Assembly (NCBI GenBank): GCA_963835955.1
Contig: CAWIHZ010000017.1
Span: 310,001 to 374,000 of the forward strand
Origin: Roseiarcus sp963835955
GTDB taxonomy: Bacteria > Pseudomonadota > Alphaproteobacteria > Rhizobiales > Beijerinckiaceae
Direction of reading: 5' to 3'
DNA length: 64,000 bases
The position numbers and the translations under genes were made by a program. The notes under the pieces were generated by a model. That model was not told the origin of the DNA. It worked only from the letters and a program-made list of their open reading frames with translations, and did not search any database. Below are positions 17,246-27,035 of this stretch, one piece after another (the stretch's first letter is position 1; the number at the start of each line of letters is the position of its first letter).

Positions 17246-17309
17246 CCATACATTAGTGTATGGTTTGGATATCAGCTCGATCTCCGAATGTCAATACAGC
17301 AGTGTATGG
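17246..17309. promoter_or_regulatory. two copies of a TetR-type operator between divergent genes
   Basis: CCATACATTAGTGTATGG at 17246-17263 is a palindrome with 7-bp arms and a TTAG centre. CAATACAGCAGTGTATGG at 17292-17309 is a second copy with one arm mismatch and centre GCAG. The centres are 46 bp apart. The first lies 10 bp before the membrane gene start and the second 4 bp before the TetR start. Position and symmetry suit repression of both promoters by the TetR product. Confidence 0.75.
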
Positions 17310-17312
17310 AAA

Positions 17313-17861
17313 ATGCCTGACAAGCGACTGGGGCCGGGGGAATGGGTGAACGCGGGGCTCAAGGCTTTGGCGAAATCCGGATTTTCCGCGCTCAAGGCGG
17401 AAACGCTGGCCAAAAAGCTCGGCGTCTCCCGCGGCAGCTTCTACTGGCACTTCGCGGATGTGTCGGCTTACCATGCGGCGATCCTGCAACGCTGGCGCGA
17501 GGTTGCGCTGGAGAACATCATTGAGGAACTCGACCGGGCGGCGGACGGTCGCCTGGAGGCGCTTCTGCGTCGCGCGTTTTCAGCCGGCGCCGGCCTGGAG
17601 AGAGCCGTGCGAGCCTGGGCGACCGCCGACCCGCGAGCGCGCGCGGCGGTCGACGCGGTGGACGCGGAGCGGATCGGCTATTTGCGCAAACTGGCGATCG
17701 AAGCCGGCGTTCATCCCAGCGTGGCCGCGACGCGCGCACGCATAATGAACTGGGCCTATCTCGGGTTTGCGCTCTCGTCGAACAAGCTCGACGACGATTC
17801 TTTGAAACGCGTCATTAAGGACCTGTCCCAACTTGCACGCATGAAAGTCAGGGAATCCTGA
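17313..17861 (+). CDS. TetR/AcrR-family regulator
   Basis: 182 residues from ATG 17313. The N-terminal helix-turn-helix reads NAGLKALAKSGFSALKAETL, AKKLGVSRGSFYWHFADVSA, the canonical TetR recognition-helix sequence. The C-terminal ligand domain is divergent, as usual. The gene starts 4 bp after an 18-bp operator copy, which suggests tight autorepression and control of the divergent membrane protein. A longer upstream frame exists but belongs to no protein domain. Confidence 0.9.
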   Translation: MPDKRLGPGEWVNAGLKALAKSGFSALKAETLAKKLGVSRGSFYWHFADVSAYHAAILQRWREVALENIIEELDRAADGRLEALLRRAFSAGAGLERAVRAWATADPRARAAVDAVDAERIGYLRKLAIEAGVHPSVAATRARIMNWAYLGFALSSNKLDDDSLKRVIKDLSQLARMKVRES

Positions 17862-18035
17862 GCAGGCCGACGCGCGCCACGGCCGGCGACGCGAGCGTCG
17901 CGCCGGAAAGACCGAACATCCGGATCAGGCCGACCGCGGGCGCGACCGGCGCGCCGCCATTCTTCCGCCAGAAGGCGAACGCGACGTCGTCCCTGGTTTC
18001 TTTCCCCTTGCATTCGCGCCCGAAACAGCCGCTAG

Positions 18036-19112
18036 ATGACGTTGCGCGTTGATCGTGGGGGCATTGACGTGACCGAGCGAGCAAGTCTTCACCCGCCGAC
18101 CGTGACGGGGTTTGCCGCCAAGTGCGCGATTGCGGCTCTGCAAAAGCACAACGCGCCAACAACGGCGCTGTTGCGGCGGGCCGGACTTTCGGAGCGAGCC
18201 TTCGACGATCCGCGGGGCCGGGTCTCCGCGATGGCGCAGGTGAATTTTCTCGAATACGCGGCCGAGGCGATGGGCGACAGCGCCTTCGGGCTCCACCTCG
18301 CCGAGCAGGCAAATCCGCACGGGGCAGGCCTATTGTTCTACGTCGTGTCCACCCCCAGAACTCTGGGCGAATCCCTGGCGCTCTTTGCGCGCTACTGCCA
18401 AATCGTCAACGAAAGCCTGCGTCTGAAATTGGTGAGACAGGCCGAGGGAGTCGTCGTTGAAATCACCTATGTGGGCCTTTCGCGCCATCGGATGCGGCAG
18501 AATGCGGAATTCGGGATTTCCGTGGTCCTCAAGGCTCTACGGGAGATTACGGGCCGCGACGTCCGCCCGACCCGGGTCGCCTGGGCGCATGCTCGCGCGA
18601 CCGACGTGCGGGAGTTCGAACGATTTTACGGCTGCCCGGTCGAGTTCGGCGCGCCGTCCGATCAGATCGAGTTCTCGACCGAAACGTTTGCCCTTCCGCT
18701 CGTCACCGAAGATCCGTATTTGCTCGAAACGCTGCGGCCGTTCTGCGACGAGGCCGCGAGGGCGCGCAGCACCGCGACCGGCTCCATGCGCGCTTCGGTT
18801 GAGACCGAAGTTCAACGATTGTTGCCGCACGGCCAGGCGCAGGCGGAGAGGGTCGCCAAGGCGCTGGGCGTCAGCGTCCGGACATTGTCGCGCAGGCTCT
18901 CCGCCGAAGCCACGACTTTCGCCGAGGTCGTCGACCAATTGCGCCGCAGCCTGGCGCTCGAATATCTCAAAGAGCCGGGGTTCTCGTTGGCGCAAATCGC
19001 CTGGCTGCTCGGGTACGAGGGCGCGACGTCGTTCAATCACGCCTTCAAACGCTGGACCGGCGGCTCGCCGTCCGCCGCGCGGAACAGGAAGCAACTTCCG
19101 GCGTCGGCATAA
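18036..19112 (+). CDS. AraC-family regulator (OruR/arabinose-binding-domain type)
   Basis: 358 residues. Residues 20-210 match the arabinose-operon regulator domain of the PF12625 type (AALQKHNAPTTALLRRAGLS, NFLEYAAEAMGDSAFGLHLA, FYVVSTPRTLGESL). The C-terminal double helix-turn-helix is at about 260-350 (RVAKALGVSVRTLSRRLSAE and SLAQIAWLLGYEGATSFNHAFKRWTG). Relatives control ornithine, lipid or virulence genes. There is no adjacent metabolic operon, so the target is unclear. A GTG at 18069 is an alternative start. A CGCGGGC-TT-GCCCGCG hairpin lies just after the stop. Confidence 0.9.
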   Translation: MTLRVDRGGIDVTERASLHPPTVTGFAAKCAIAALQKHNAPTTALLRRAGLSERAFDDPRGRVSAMAQVNFLEYAAEAMGDSAFGLHLAEQANPHGAGLLFYVVSTPRTLGESLALFARYCQIVNESLRLKLVRQAEGVVVEITYVGLSRHRMRQNAEFGISVVLKALREITGRDVRPTRVAWAHARATDVREFERFYGCPVEFGAPSDQIEFSTETFALPLVTEDPYLLETLRPFCDEAARARSTATGSMRASVETEVQRLLPHGQAQAERVAKALGVSVRTLSRRLSAEATTFAEVVDQLRRSLALEYLKEPGFSLAQIAWLLGYEGATSFNHAFKRWTGGSPSAARNRKQLPASA

Positions 19113-19408
19113 GCGCGGGCTTGCCCGCGCCGGCGCGGCGCCGGCAGGCGAACTTGGCGGGAAAAGGCAGAAACTTGGCGGCCTTCGGCAAGACTCGGCC
19201 GCCGCCGGCATTTTATCGCAGGCCGCCAGCCGCGCCGCGCGCAACTGAACTTAAGAAACGGCGCGAAAATCTGCTTCATCACAACGCTGGCGCCGCCTCG
19301 CCCCGCCCGGTCAATCCCCACTGGCGCGGGGTTTTCCTTTCCGAACGCGCGGGACCCCTCTTGCTTTCCCTGGACAGGAGGACAAGCGAGCCGGCCGTCG
19401 AGGGGCCG
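19113..19408. other. intergenic, 3' ends of AraC gene and murG
   Basis: Convergent gap of about 300 bp. It holds a GC palindrome at about 19112-19127 and a weaker CCCCGC/GCGGGG inverted repeat near 19302-19331 followed by TTTTCC, possibly a terminator. No gene is seen. Confidence 0.5.
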
Positions 19409-20509
19409 TCATACCGGCAGCGCGATGCTCAGAACGAGATCCGCGAGACGATCGGCCGCATCCGCGACGCCGGTCGATTTCGCGGCCTGAGCCGAGGCCG
19501 CGAGCTTCGCCGGCGAGGCCAGCGCTTCCTGAAGGATCTTCGCCAGCCGCTCGGGCGTGAAGTCGGATTGCGGCACCACCGTCGAGCCCCCCGACGCGGC
19601 GAGCGCCGCCGCATTCGCGGCCTGGTCCTGATCGAGCGCGTGCGGGAACGGCACTAGAACCGAGGGGCGGCCGATGACCGCGAGCTCGGACACCGTCGAA
19701 GCGCCGGCGCGGCCGACGACGAGATGCGACTCCGCCATCCTGGCCGGCAGATCGTCGAAGAACTCGGCGATCTCAACCGGAAATTTCATCCGCGCGCAGG
19801 CGGCGGCGACGCGGGCCTTGTCCTCGCCGCGCGCCTGCTGGGTGAGACGGATCCACTGGCGCTCGTCGGCGCTAAGCAGCGCCAGCGCCGCGGGAACGAC
19901 GTCGGCCATCACCCGCGCTCCTTGCGATCCGCCGGTCACCAGCAATCTGAGGCGGCGACCCGCGAAATCAGGATAGGGCGTCGAGGCGGCCGCGATGACG
20001 GCCGGGCGGACGGGATTGCCGGTGAAGCGCGTCTTCGCCTTGGCCGCTGCGTCGACGTCCCTCAAATCGGGAAAGCCGCAGGCAATCAGAGAAACGCGGG
20101 AACTCAGGAAATGATTGGCCCGACCCATCACCGCGTTCTGTTCATGCAACGCGCTGGGAATGCGCAGCAGGGAGGCCGCGACGAGCGGGGGCACCGTCGG
20201 ATATCCGCCAAAGCCCACGACGGCGCGCGGCCTTATGCGGCCGAGCTTGACCAGCGCCATCGCCACGCCGACGCCCAAAGTGAGCGCCGCGCGCGTTTTG
20301 GCGATTGATCCGGCGGCGGTCGTCGTGGCGGAGGGAAAGGCGTGTATCGCGCGAGCCGGGAAATCCTCACCGAACTTCATCGCCCTGTCGTCTGTCGCCA
20401 GTTCGACGTCGACGCCGCGCCTGGCCAGCGCGGCGGCAAGGGCGGCGGCCGGGAAGAGATGGCCGCCGGTGCCGCCAGCGGCCAGCAGAACGCAGCGCGG
20501 CCGGTTCAT
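19409..20509 (-). CDS. murG: UDP-GlcNAc transferase making lipid II
   Basis: 366 residues. GT28 enzyme that adds GlcNAc to undecaprenyl-PP-MurNAc-pentapeptide at the inner face of the membrane. Motifs: LLAAGGTGGHLFPAAALA (G-loop 1), GFGGYPTVPPL, HEQNAVMGRANHFL and LVTGGSQGARVMADVVPAAL, then VGRAGASTVSELAVIGRPS. Its ATG overlaps the ftsW stop by 4 nt. It is the last gene of this cluster. The usual followers murC, murB, ddl and ftsQAZ are not next to it. Confidence 0.96.
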   Translation of the reverse strand: MNRPRCVLLAAGGTGGHLFPAAALAAALARRGVDVELATDDRAMKFGEDFPARAIHAFPSATTTAAGSIAKTRAALTLGVGVAMALVKLGRIRPRAVVGFGGYPTVPPLVAASLLRIPSALHEQNAVMGRANHFLSSRVSLIACGFPDLRDVDAAAKAKTRFTGNPVRPAVIAAASTPYPDFAGRRLRLLVTGGSQGARVMADVVPAALALLSADERQWIRLTQQARGEDKARVAAACARMKFPVEIAEFFDDLPARMAESHLVVGRAGASTVSELAVIGRPSVLVPFPHALDQDQAANAAALAASGGSTVVPQSDFTPERLAKILQEALASPAKLAASAQAAKSTGVADAADRLADLVLSIALPV

Positions 20510-21648
20510 TCCGCCGCGGCCGCGTGTCGCTCCAGTTCGGCCAACGGGCGCCTGCGGGTCGTCGCAAGCAGGAACCCCATGCCGAGCCCGAGCGCGAGCA
20601 GGGACGAACCGCCATAGGATATGAATGGCAACGTCATCCCTTTGGCCGGCACGGCCCGCAGGTTGACCGCGATGTTGATCCAGCTTTGCACGCCAAACAT
20701 GATCGTCATGCCTGCGGCTACGAAACGGCAGAACGGGTCCTGGTTGCGCAAGGCGAGAAGGAGCCCGCGCAACACAATGAAGCCGAAGAAGGCGATCAGC
20801 GCCAGACAGGCGATCATGCCGAATTCCTCGCCGGCGACCGCAAAAACGAAGTCGGTGTGCGCATCCGGGAGGATGCGCTTGTAGACGCCCTCACCCGGCC
20901 CGCGTCCGAACCACCCTCCCGAAAGGATGCTCTGCAGGGCGGTGTCGACCTGGAAGGTGTCGACCATACCGCCGGTTGAATCGGGGTCGAGAAAGCGCAG
21001 CACCCGTTCGTGCACATGCGACGACAGCTTGAAGACGGTGAAGCCGCTCGCGACCCCCAGCCCGCCAATGCTGGCCACCCAGAACCAGTGCAGACCGGCC
21101 ATGAAAAAAAGCGAGGCCCAGACGATCCCCACCAGCAGCGTCTGGCCGAAGTCAGGCTGCAGGATCAGCGGGACGATCGTCAGCGGCAGAATCAGGAAGG
21201 ACAGGACCTTCGCCAGCACCGCCGTCGGCGCCCTGCGCCCGCTCTCGGTAAACGCCCACGCGGCGAGAACGACAAAGGCGGGTTTGATGAATTCCGAGGG
21301 CTGGAGGCCGAAGATCCATCGCCGCGCGCCCTTGACCTCCACGCCGTACATCAGCGCCAGGACAATGAGCGCCAGCGACACGACGTACAGCAGCAGCGCG
21401 GCGCGGCGGACGTGGCGCGGCGACAGGAACGAGGTCGCGACCATAACGATCGCCGTCGGCGGCAGCATCAACGCCTGTCGATCGACGAAATGAAACGTCG
21501 AAAGGTTAAGCCGCTCGGCAACCGCGGGGCTCGCCGCGAGCGCCATCACGAGACCGATCACCATCAGCGCCCCGAATGAGCCGAGGAGCCAACGATCGAT
21601 CGTGCGCATCCAATCGGCGACCGGGCCGCGTTCCGCTCTCGACACCAT
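20506..21648 (-). CDS. ftsW: SEDS peptidoglycan glycosyltransferase FtsW
   Basis: 380 residues with about ten membrane helices. Septal lipid II polymerase that works with FtsI. SEDS signatures: GARRWI with QPSEFIKPAFV, PDFGQTLLVG (catalytic Asp region), HTDFVFAVAGEEFG and PFISYGGSSLLALG near the C-terminus. It lies between murD and murG, with an 18-nt gap to murD. Confidence 0.95.
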   Translation of the reverse strand: MVSRAERGPVADWMRTIDRWLLGSFGALMVIGLVMALAASPAVAERLNLSTFHFVDRQALMLPPTAIVMVATSFLSPRHVRRAALLLYVVSLALIVLALMYGVEVKGARRWIFGLQPSEFIKPAFVVLAAWAFTESGRRAPTAVLAKVLSFLILPLTIVPLILQPDFGQTLLVGIVWASLFFMAGLHWFWVASIGGLGVASGFTVFKLSSHVHERVLRFLDPDSTGGMVDTFQVDTALQSILSGGWFGRGPGEGVYKRILPDAHTDFVFAVAGEEFGMIACLALIAFFGFIVLRGLLLALRNQDPFCRFVAAGMTIMFGVQSWINIAVNLRAVPAKGMTLPFISYGGSSLLALGLGMGFLLATTRRRPLAELERHAAAAE

Positions 21649-21665
21649 AGCCTGCCGCTCCCTCT

Positions 21666-23075
21666 TTAGTCGCGCGTCCGGGCGGCGCCCGAGCGCGCGA
21701 TCAGGCCGGCGACGGCCGCCCGGAAAGCGTCGCCGCGCGCTTCGAAATTTTTGAATTGATCAAACGAGGCGCAAGCGGGCGATAACAGCACCACCGGCTC
21801 CTCCGCCTCGGATCCCGACGCGTCCTTCGCCGCCGCTTCGGTCGCCGCGCTCAGGGTCCCGCATCTCTGCGTCCGCACGGCGCCGGAAAGCGTGCGCGCG
21901 AACTCATCGCTCGCGGCGCCGATCAAATAGGCCTTGGCGACCCGCGGGAACAGCCGGCGAAGCGGCTCGACTCCGCCCTCCTTCGGCTTGCCGCCGAGAA
22001 TCCAGTATATGTCGCGAAATGACAACAGCGCCTTCTCCGCCGCGTCCGAATTGGTCGCCTTGGAGTCGTTGACGAACAGCACCCTGCCCAGCCGCCCGAT
22101 CTCCTCCATGCGGTGCGCGAGGCCAGGGAAGGACAAGAACGCTCGCGCGATTTGCTCACGCTCGACGCCCATCGCCCTCGCCGCGGCATAGGCGAACGCC
22201 GCATTCTGGCCGTTGTGCGCGCCTCGCAGCGCCCTCGCGGCGGCGAGATCGACGGGGAGCGCAGCCTCTGCGCGCGACAACACGCGACGCTCGCTCACGA
22301 TGATGTCGGCAAGCGGCGACGCCTCGCCCGATACCGCAATGACGCGCGGCTTGCCTGCGCGGGCCTTCAGCCGCGCGCAGATCTGCCGGCTTGGTTCGTC
22401 GTCCACGCCGATCAGCGCGACATCGGACTGGGCGACGAGGCGCTCCTTGATCGCGGCGTAGCGCGCGAGATCGCCGTGCCGATCGAGATGGTCCGGCGTA
22501 ATATTGATGAGCGCGCCGAGGCTCGGCGCGAGCGAAGGCGCGAGGTCGATCTGATAGGACGAACACTCGATCACATGCGTGCGATGGTTCGCCGGCGGCG
22601 GCAGTTCGAGAACCGGCACGCCGATGTTTCCGCCCAGGGCGACGTCCCGTCCGGCGTCCTTCAGAATATGAGCGATGAGCGCGGCCGTCGTCGATTTGCC
22701 GTTGGTGCCGGTGACCGCCACGAACGGCGAATCGGGCGCTCTGGCGTTGTGTTCGCGGGTGAATAGCTCGATATCGCCCACGATCGGGACGCCCGCCTGT
22801 TTGGCGAGCCTGACCGTCCAATGCGGCGCCGGATGCGTCAGCGGCACGCCTGGCGACAGAACGAGGGCCCTGAAACCGCGCCAATCGGCCTTGGCGAGAT
22901 CGACGAGGTCGAAGCCCGCGGCGGCCGTGCGGTCGCGCGCGTCCGAGTTATCGTCCCACGCCGCGATCGCTGCGCCGCCTTCCGCCAGCGCCCGCAGGGT
23001 CGACAGCCCCGAGCCGCCGAGACCGAAGACGGCGACGTTCTGACCGCGCAAAGTCTCGACCGGCGTCATCGTCAC
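21666..23075 (-). CDS. murD: UDP-MurNAc-L-alanine:D-glutamate ligase
   Basis: 469 residues. Adds D-Glu to UDP-MurNAc-L-Ala with ATP in the cytoplasm. The N-terminal nucleotide fold AVFGLGGSGLSTLRAL is followed by the Mur ligase P-loop VTGTNGKSTTAALIAHIL, the HVIECSSYQIDLAPS region and NDSKATNSDAAEKAL in the third domain. The start overlaps the mraY stop by 4 nt. Confidence 0.96.
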   Translation of the reverse strand: MTMTPVETLRGQNVAVFGLGGSGLSTLRALAEGGAAIAAWDDNSDARDRTAAAGFDLVDLAKADWRGFRALVLSPGVPLTHPAPHWTVRLAKQAGVPIVGDIELFTREHNARAPDSPFVAVTGTNGKSTTAALIAHILKDAGRDVALGGNIGVPVLELPPPANHRTHVIECSSYQIDLAPSLAPSLGALINITPDHLDRHGDLARYAAIKERLVAQSDVALIGVDDEPSRQICARLKARAGKPRVIAVSGEASPLADIIVSERRVLSRAEAALPVDLAAARALRGAHNGQNAAFAYAAARAMGVEREQIARAFLSFPGLAHRMEEIGRLGRVLFVNDSKATNSDAAEKALLSFRDIYWILGGKPKEGGVEPLRRLFPRVAKAYLIGAASDEFARTLSGAVRTQRCGTLSAATEAAAKDASGSEAEEPVVLLSPACASFDQFKNFEARGDAFRAAVAGLIARSGAARTRD

Positions 23076-24154
23076 CTCAGCTTCAGAAATGCGAGGCCGA
23101 CCATCGCCAGCACGAAGGCGATAATCCAGAAGCGCATGACGATCTGAGCCTCCGACCAGCCGAGCTGTTCGAAGTGATGATGGATCGGCGCCATGCGAAA
23201 TACGCGCTTGCCGGTAAGTTTGAATGAAGCGACCTGCACGACGACCGACAGCGCCTCAATGACGAAAAGGCCGCCGATCACCGCCAGCACGATCTCGTGC
23301 TTGATCGCCACCGCCGTAGCGCCGAGCAGGCCGCCGAGCGCCAACGAACCTGTGTCGCCCATGAAAATCTGGGCCGGCGGCGCGTTGAACCACAGGAATC
23401 CGACGCCGGCGCCGATCATCGCGCCGCAGACCACCATAAGGTCGCCGGCAAAGGGGACGTGATTGATCAAAAGATAGTGCGAATAGATCGCGCTGCCGGT
23501 GAGATAGGCGATGAGGCCGAGCGTCGCCCCGGCGATCATGACTGGCACGATTGCTAGACCGTCGAGGCCGTCGGTCAGATTGACCGCATTGCCGAACGCG
23601 ACGATCACAAATGGGCCGAACAGCAGGAAGCCCCAGCCGAAGTCGAATACGTAGCCGCTGACGAAGGGAACCGCGAGTTCGGTCGTCCCGACGGCGCCGA
23701 TCTGCATCATCGCATAGCAGGCGAGCGCCGCGACCACATATTCAGCCGCGAGCCGGGCCCGGCCGGAGAAGCCGCTATGCGACTGCTTCGTTACTTTCAG
23801 AAAGTCGTCGTAGAAGCCGATCCCGGCGAAGCCCGCAGTGACGAACAGCACGATCCACACATACGGGCTTTCAAGATTAGCCCATAGCAGCGCGGACACG
23901 AACAGACCGAACAGGATCATCAGGCCGCCCATGGTCGGCGTGCCCTTTTTTGTCAGAAGATGGGAGGCCGGACCGTCAGAGCGGATCGGCTGGCCCTTGC
24001 CCTGCTTGAGACGAAGCGCGGAAATGATCGTCGGACCGAGGAAGAAGACCAGAAAGAGCCCTGTTCCCGCGGCGCCGAGGGTGCGGAAGGTGAGATAGCG
24101 GAACAGGTGGAATACGCCCGGCAATTCCGGAATGTCAGCGAGCCACGTCAACAT
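23072..24154 (-). CDS. mraY: phospho-MurNAc-pentapeptide transferase
   Basis: 360 residues, standard length, from ATG 24154. A longer frame upstream is inside murF and was rejected. Integral membrane enzyme that makes lipid I from UDP-MurNAc-pentapeptide and undecaprenyl phosphate. Motifs: KKGTPTMGGLMILFG, GFYDDFLKVTKQSH (Asp pair), NAVNLTDGLDGLAIVP, FMGDTGSLALGGLL and MAPIHHHFEQLGWSE. About ten helices. Confidence 0.97.
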   Translation of the reverse strand: MLTWLADIPELPGVFHLFRYLTFRTLGAAGTGLFLVFFLGPTIISALRLKQGKGQPIRSDGPASHLLTKKGTPTMGGLMILFGLFVSALLWANLESPYVWIVLFVTAGFAGIGFYDDFLKVTKQSHSGFSGRARLAAEYVVAALACYAMMQIGAVGTTELAVPFVSGYVFDFGWGFLLFGPFVIVAFGNAVNLTDGLDGLAIVPVMIAGATLGLIAYLTGSAIYSHYLLINHVPFAGDLMVVCGAMIGAGVGFLWFNAPPAQIFMGDTGSLALGGLLGATAVAIKHEIVLAVIGGLFVIEALSVVVQVASFKLTGKRVFRMAPIHHHFEQLGWSEAQIVMRFWIIAFVLAMVGLAFLKLR

Positions 24155-24162
24155 CGAGCTTC

Positions 24163-25581
24163 CTAACCTCCCGCGCCGGGGCGGGCGAAACGCTCTCGCA
24201 GGGCCGCGACCAGCGGACCCATCCGACTGCCGTTGGACCCTTTGACCATTGCGACGTCGCCGGCCCTCAGCGCGCTTGCGACTTCGGCCGTCAGCTCGCT
24301 CGGCCCCTGGGTCCAGGCCGCGCGCATCGACGCCGGCGCGGCGTCGAACAACGCCCGCGCAAGCGGCCCCGCGGCGAACAGGAGATCGACTTTGTTGGCG
24401 CATAGATCGGCCGCCAGCTGCGCGTGCATTGCAGCGCCGTCGGCCCCAAGTTCGAGCATGTCGCCGATGATCGCGATCCGCCGCCCGTTCGGCCCGGGCC
24501 TCGCCGCGCCAAGCAGCGACAGAGCGGCCCGCATCGAAGCCGGATTGGCGTTATAGGATTCGTCGATGATGGTGGCTAAGCCCTCGGCCGTCGCGACGCT
24601 GATGCGCTCGCCCCTGCCCTTCTGCGGCGAAAAACGGCCGAGCGCGGCGGCGCACGCCTCGATGTCCGCGCCGAGCGCGCTTGTCACGAGAAGCGCGCCA
24701 AGGGCGTTCTGCGCCATATGGACGCCGGGGGCGCCGAGAGCGAAGCGCATCTCGCGCCCCAGAACGCGCGCCCGCACGCGCGAGCCATTATCGGTCTCCA
24801 CGACGTCTAGGAGTTGGGCTTCGCATTCCGCGCCGGCGCCGAAACTCACCACGCGCGCTCCCCTCGCCGCCGCGGCTTTCGCAAGACGGCCGAATTGCGG
24901 CGCGTCGCGATTGAGCGCGGCCGTCCCGCCCGGCTCGAGCCCCAGGAACACTTCCGCCTTCGCGTCGGCAATCGCCTCGAGGGAGCCCAGATGCTCGATA
25001 TGAACCGGCGCGATCATGGTGACGAGCGCCGCATGGGGACGCGCCATCCGCGTGAGCGGCGCAATCTCGCCGGCGTGATTCATGCCGATCTCGAGTACGG
25101 CGAAGTCGGCGCCCGCCCGCATGCGCGCCAAGGTTAAGGGCACACCCCAATGGTTGTTGTAGGAAGCGGGCGAGGCGTGGGTCGCGCCGCAGGCCGAGAG
25201 CATCGTGCGCAGCATCTCCTTCGCGCTGGTCTTGCCGGCCGAGCCCGTCACCGCGACAATATGCGCCTTCGAGCGCGAGCGCGACGCAATTGCGAGCCGC
25301 TGCAGCGCCCGCAACGCGTCGTCGACCGCGAACACGGGCCCGAATGCGGCGAGCGCGCCGGCTCGCTCCCGCGTTACGACCGCCGCCGCGGCGCCGGCCT
25401 CGAAGGCGCGCGCGACATGGTCATGGCCGTCGTGGGTTTCGCCCTTGACGGCGAAGAAAATGTCGCCGGCCTCCAGCGTGCGGGTGTCGATCGAGACCCC
25501 GCCTACCGCGTCCGCGAGCGGCGCGCTGGCGGCGCCGCCGAGCGCGTGCGTCAGTTCCGATTCGGTCCACAGCGCCGTCAC
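24163..25581 (-). CDS. murF: UDP-MurNAc-tripeptide:D-Ala-D-Ala ligase
   Basis: 472 residues. Adds D-Ala-D-Ala to the tripeptide. Mur ligase P-loop AVTGSAGKTSAKEMLRTML, YNNHWGVPLTLARM and FAVLEIGMNHAGEIAPLTRM, then IIDESYNANPASMRAAL. The murE stop overlaps its start by 4 nt, and mraY follows 8 nt later. Confidence 0.96.
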   Translation of the reverse strand: MTALWTESELTHALGGAASAPLADAVGGVSIDTRTLEAGDIFFAVKGETHDGHDHVARAFEAGAAAAVVTRERAGALAAFGPVFAVDDALRALQRLAIASRSRSKAHIVAVTGSAGKTSAKEMLRTMLSACGATHASPASYNNHWGVPLTLARMRAGADFAVLEIGMNHAGEIAPLTRMARPHAALVTMIAPVHIEHLGSLEAIADAKAEVFLGLEPGGTAALNRDAPQFGRLAKAAAARGARVVSFGAGAECEAQLLDVVETDNGSRVRARVLGREMRFALGAPGVHMAQNALGALLVTSALGADIEACAAALGRFSPQKGRGERISVATAEGLATIIDESYNANPASMRAALSLLGAARPGPNGRRIAIIGDMLELGADGAAMHAQLAADLCANKVDLLFAAGPLARALFDAAPASMRAAWTQGPSELTAEVASALRAGDVAMVKGSNGSRMGPLVAALRERFARPGAGG

Positions 25582-27035
25582 TGCGCCCCCCGCAATGCCG
25601 CGCGCGCTTCGTCCGCGTCGCTGAACGGCCGCGTCGTATCGCCGACGATCTGCCCGATTTCATGGCCTTTGCCGGCGATCAGAAGCGCGTCGCCGGATGC
25701 GAGCAAGCCGACGCCGGCGCGAATCGCCTCGGCTCGGTCGCCGATCTCCAGCGCGCGGGGCGCCGCGGCGAGAATCTGCGCCCGGATTACGGCGGCGTTC
25801 TCGGAGCGCGGATTGTCGTCGGTGACGATCGCCACATCGGCGCAGCGGGCCGCAATCGCGCCCATGATCGGCCGCTTGCCGGCGTCGCGGTCGCCGCCGC
25901 AACCGAACACGAGGATCAGACGCCCGCGCACGTAGGGCCGCAGGGCCGCCAGAGCCTTTTCGAGCGCATCGGGCTTGTGCGCGTAGTCGACGAAAACCGT
26001 GGCGCCGCGCGCCTCGCCGATGCGCTCGAGCCGCCCCGGCGCGCCTCGCAACGACCGCAGGGCGTCGAACGTCGCCTCGGCGTCGCTGCCGGTCGCGATG
26101 CAGAGGCCGGCGGCGACCAGCGCGTTGGCGATCTGGAAGTCGCCCGGCAAAGGCAGCCATGCGCGCCGGCGACGGCCGCCGAACTCCAGTTCAAGCATCG
26201 AGGCAAAGCCGTCGCGGGCGGTGGACGCGAGCCGGATCGTCTCGCCCTTGGCGCCGACCGTGATCACGACGAGGCCGCGTCCGCGAGCGGCTTCGATGAC
26301 GCGCGGCGCGATGGCGCTGTCGGCGTCGACGACCGCTGGCGCGCCAACGGGCAGGAGCTCGCGAAACAGGCGAAGCTTGGCGGCGAGATAGGCCTCGCTG
26401 GTCAGGTGGTAGTCCAGGTGATCGCGCGTCAGATTGGTGAAGGCCCCGGCGGCCAGACGCACGCCGTCGAGGCGTTTTTGGTCGAGGCCATGAGACGAAG
26501 CCTCCAGAGCCAGATGAGTGACGCCCGCCTCGGCGAGCCGATCGAGAGTCTGATGCAGCACGATCGGATCGGGCGTCGTCAGCGATCCATAGACGGTCAG
26601 CGGACGCGATACGACGCCAATCGTCCCGAGCGAAGCCGAGTCCTGGCCGAGCGCCTGCCAGATTTGGCGCGCGAAGGCGGCGACCGAGGTTTTCCCACTG
26701 GTCCCCGTCACGGCGACGATGGTTTCGGGCTGACGTGGAAAGAAGCGCGCCGCCGCATGCGCGAGCGCGGAACGAGCGTCGGCGACCCTGACCACTGCGG
26801 CGCCTGCGAAGCGCCGCTCGCGCTCCGCGACCACCACCGCCGCGCCCTTGGCCAGCGCCTCCTCGGCATGATCGAGACCGTCGCCCTTCGCCCCGGCGAG
26901 GGCGAAGAACACGTCGCCCGGCATCGCCTTGCGGCTGTCGGACGCCAGCCCCGCGATCTCCCGCGAGGCCAGCGCGCCGTCCGCGCTCTCCAGGTCGAGA
27001 ATATCGCCCAGACGCCTCATTTCGCCCCTTCTCAC
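25578..27035 (-). CDS. murE: UDP-MurNAc-L-Ala-D-Glu:meso-DAP ligase
   Basis: 485 residues. Mur ligase P-loop AVTGTSGKTSVAAFARQIW, then LALEASSHGLDQKRLDGV and FGCGGDRDAGKRPIMG. The DNPR box in VTDDNPRSENAAV is the sign of meso-diaminopimelate rather than lysine, as expected for a Gram-negative. Its ATG region overlaps the ftsI stop by 4 nt. Confidence 0.96.
   Translation of the reverse strand: MRRGEMRRLGDILDLESADGALASREIAGLASDSRKAMPGDVFFALAGAKGDGLDHAEEALAKGAAVVVAERERRFAGAAVVRVADARSALAHAAARFFPRQPETIVAVTGTSGKTSVAAFARQIWQALGQDSASLGTIGVVSRPLTVYGSLTTPDPIVLHQTLDRLAEAGVTHLALEASSHGLDQKRLDGVRLAAGAFTNLTRDHLDYHLTSEAYLAAKLRLFRELLPVGAPAVVDADSAIAPRVIEAARGRGLVVITVGAKGETIRLASTARDGFASMLELEFGGRRRRAWLPLPGDFQIANALVAAGLCIATGSDAEATFDALRSLRGAPGRLERIGEARGATVFVDYAHKPDALEKALAALRPYVRGRLILVFGCGGDRDAGKRPIMGAIAARCADVAIVTDDNPRSENAAVIRAQILAAAPRALEIGDRAEAIRAGVGLLASGDALLIAGKGHEIGQIVGDTTRPFSDADEARAALRGAQ

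Noticed and set aside
15906..17313. Very long plus frame running into the TetR gene
   Set aside because: It reads emrB and its flank out of frame; only the part from 17313 encodes a domain.
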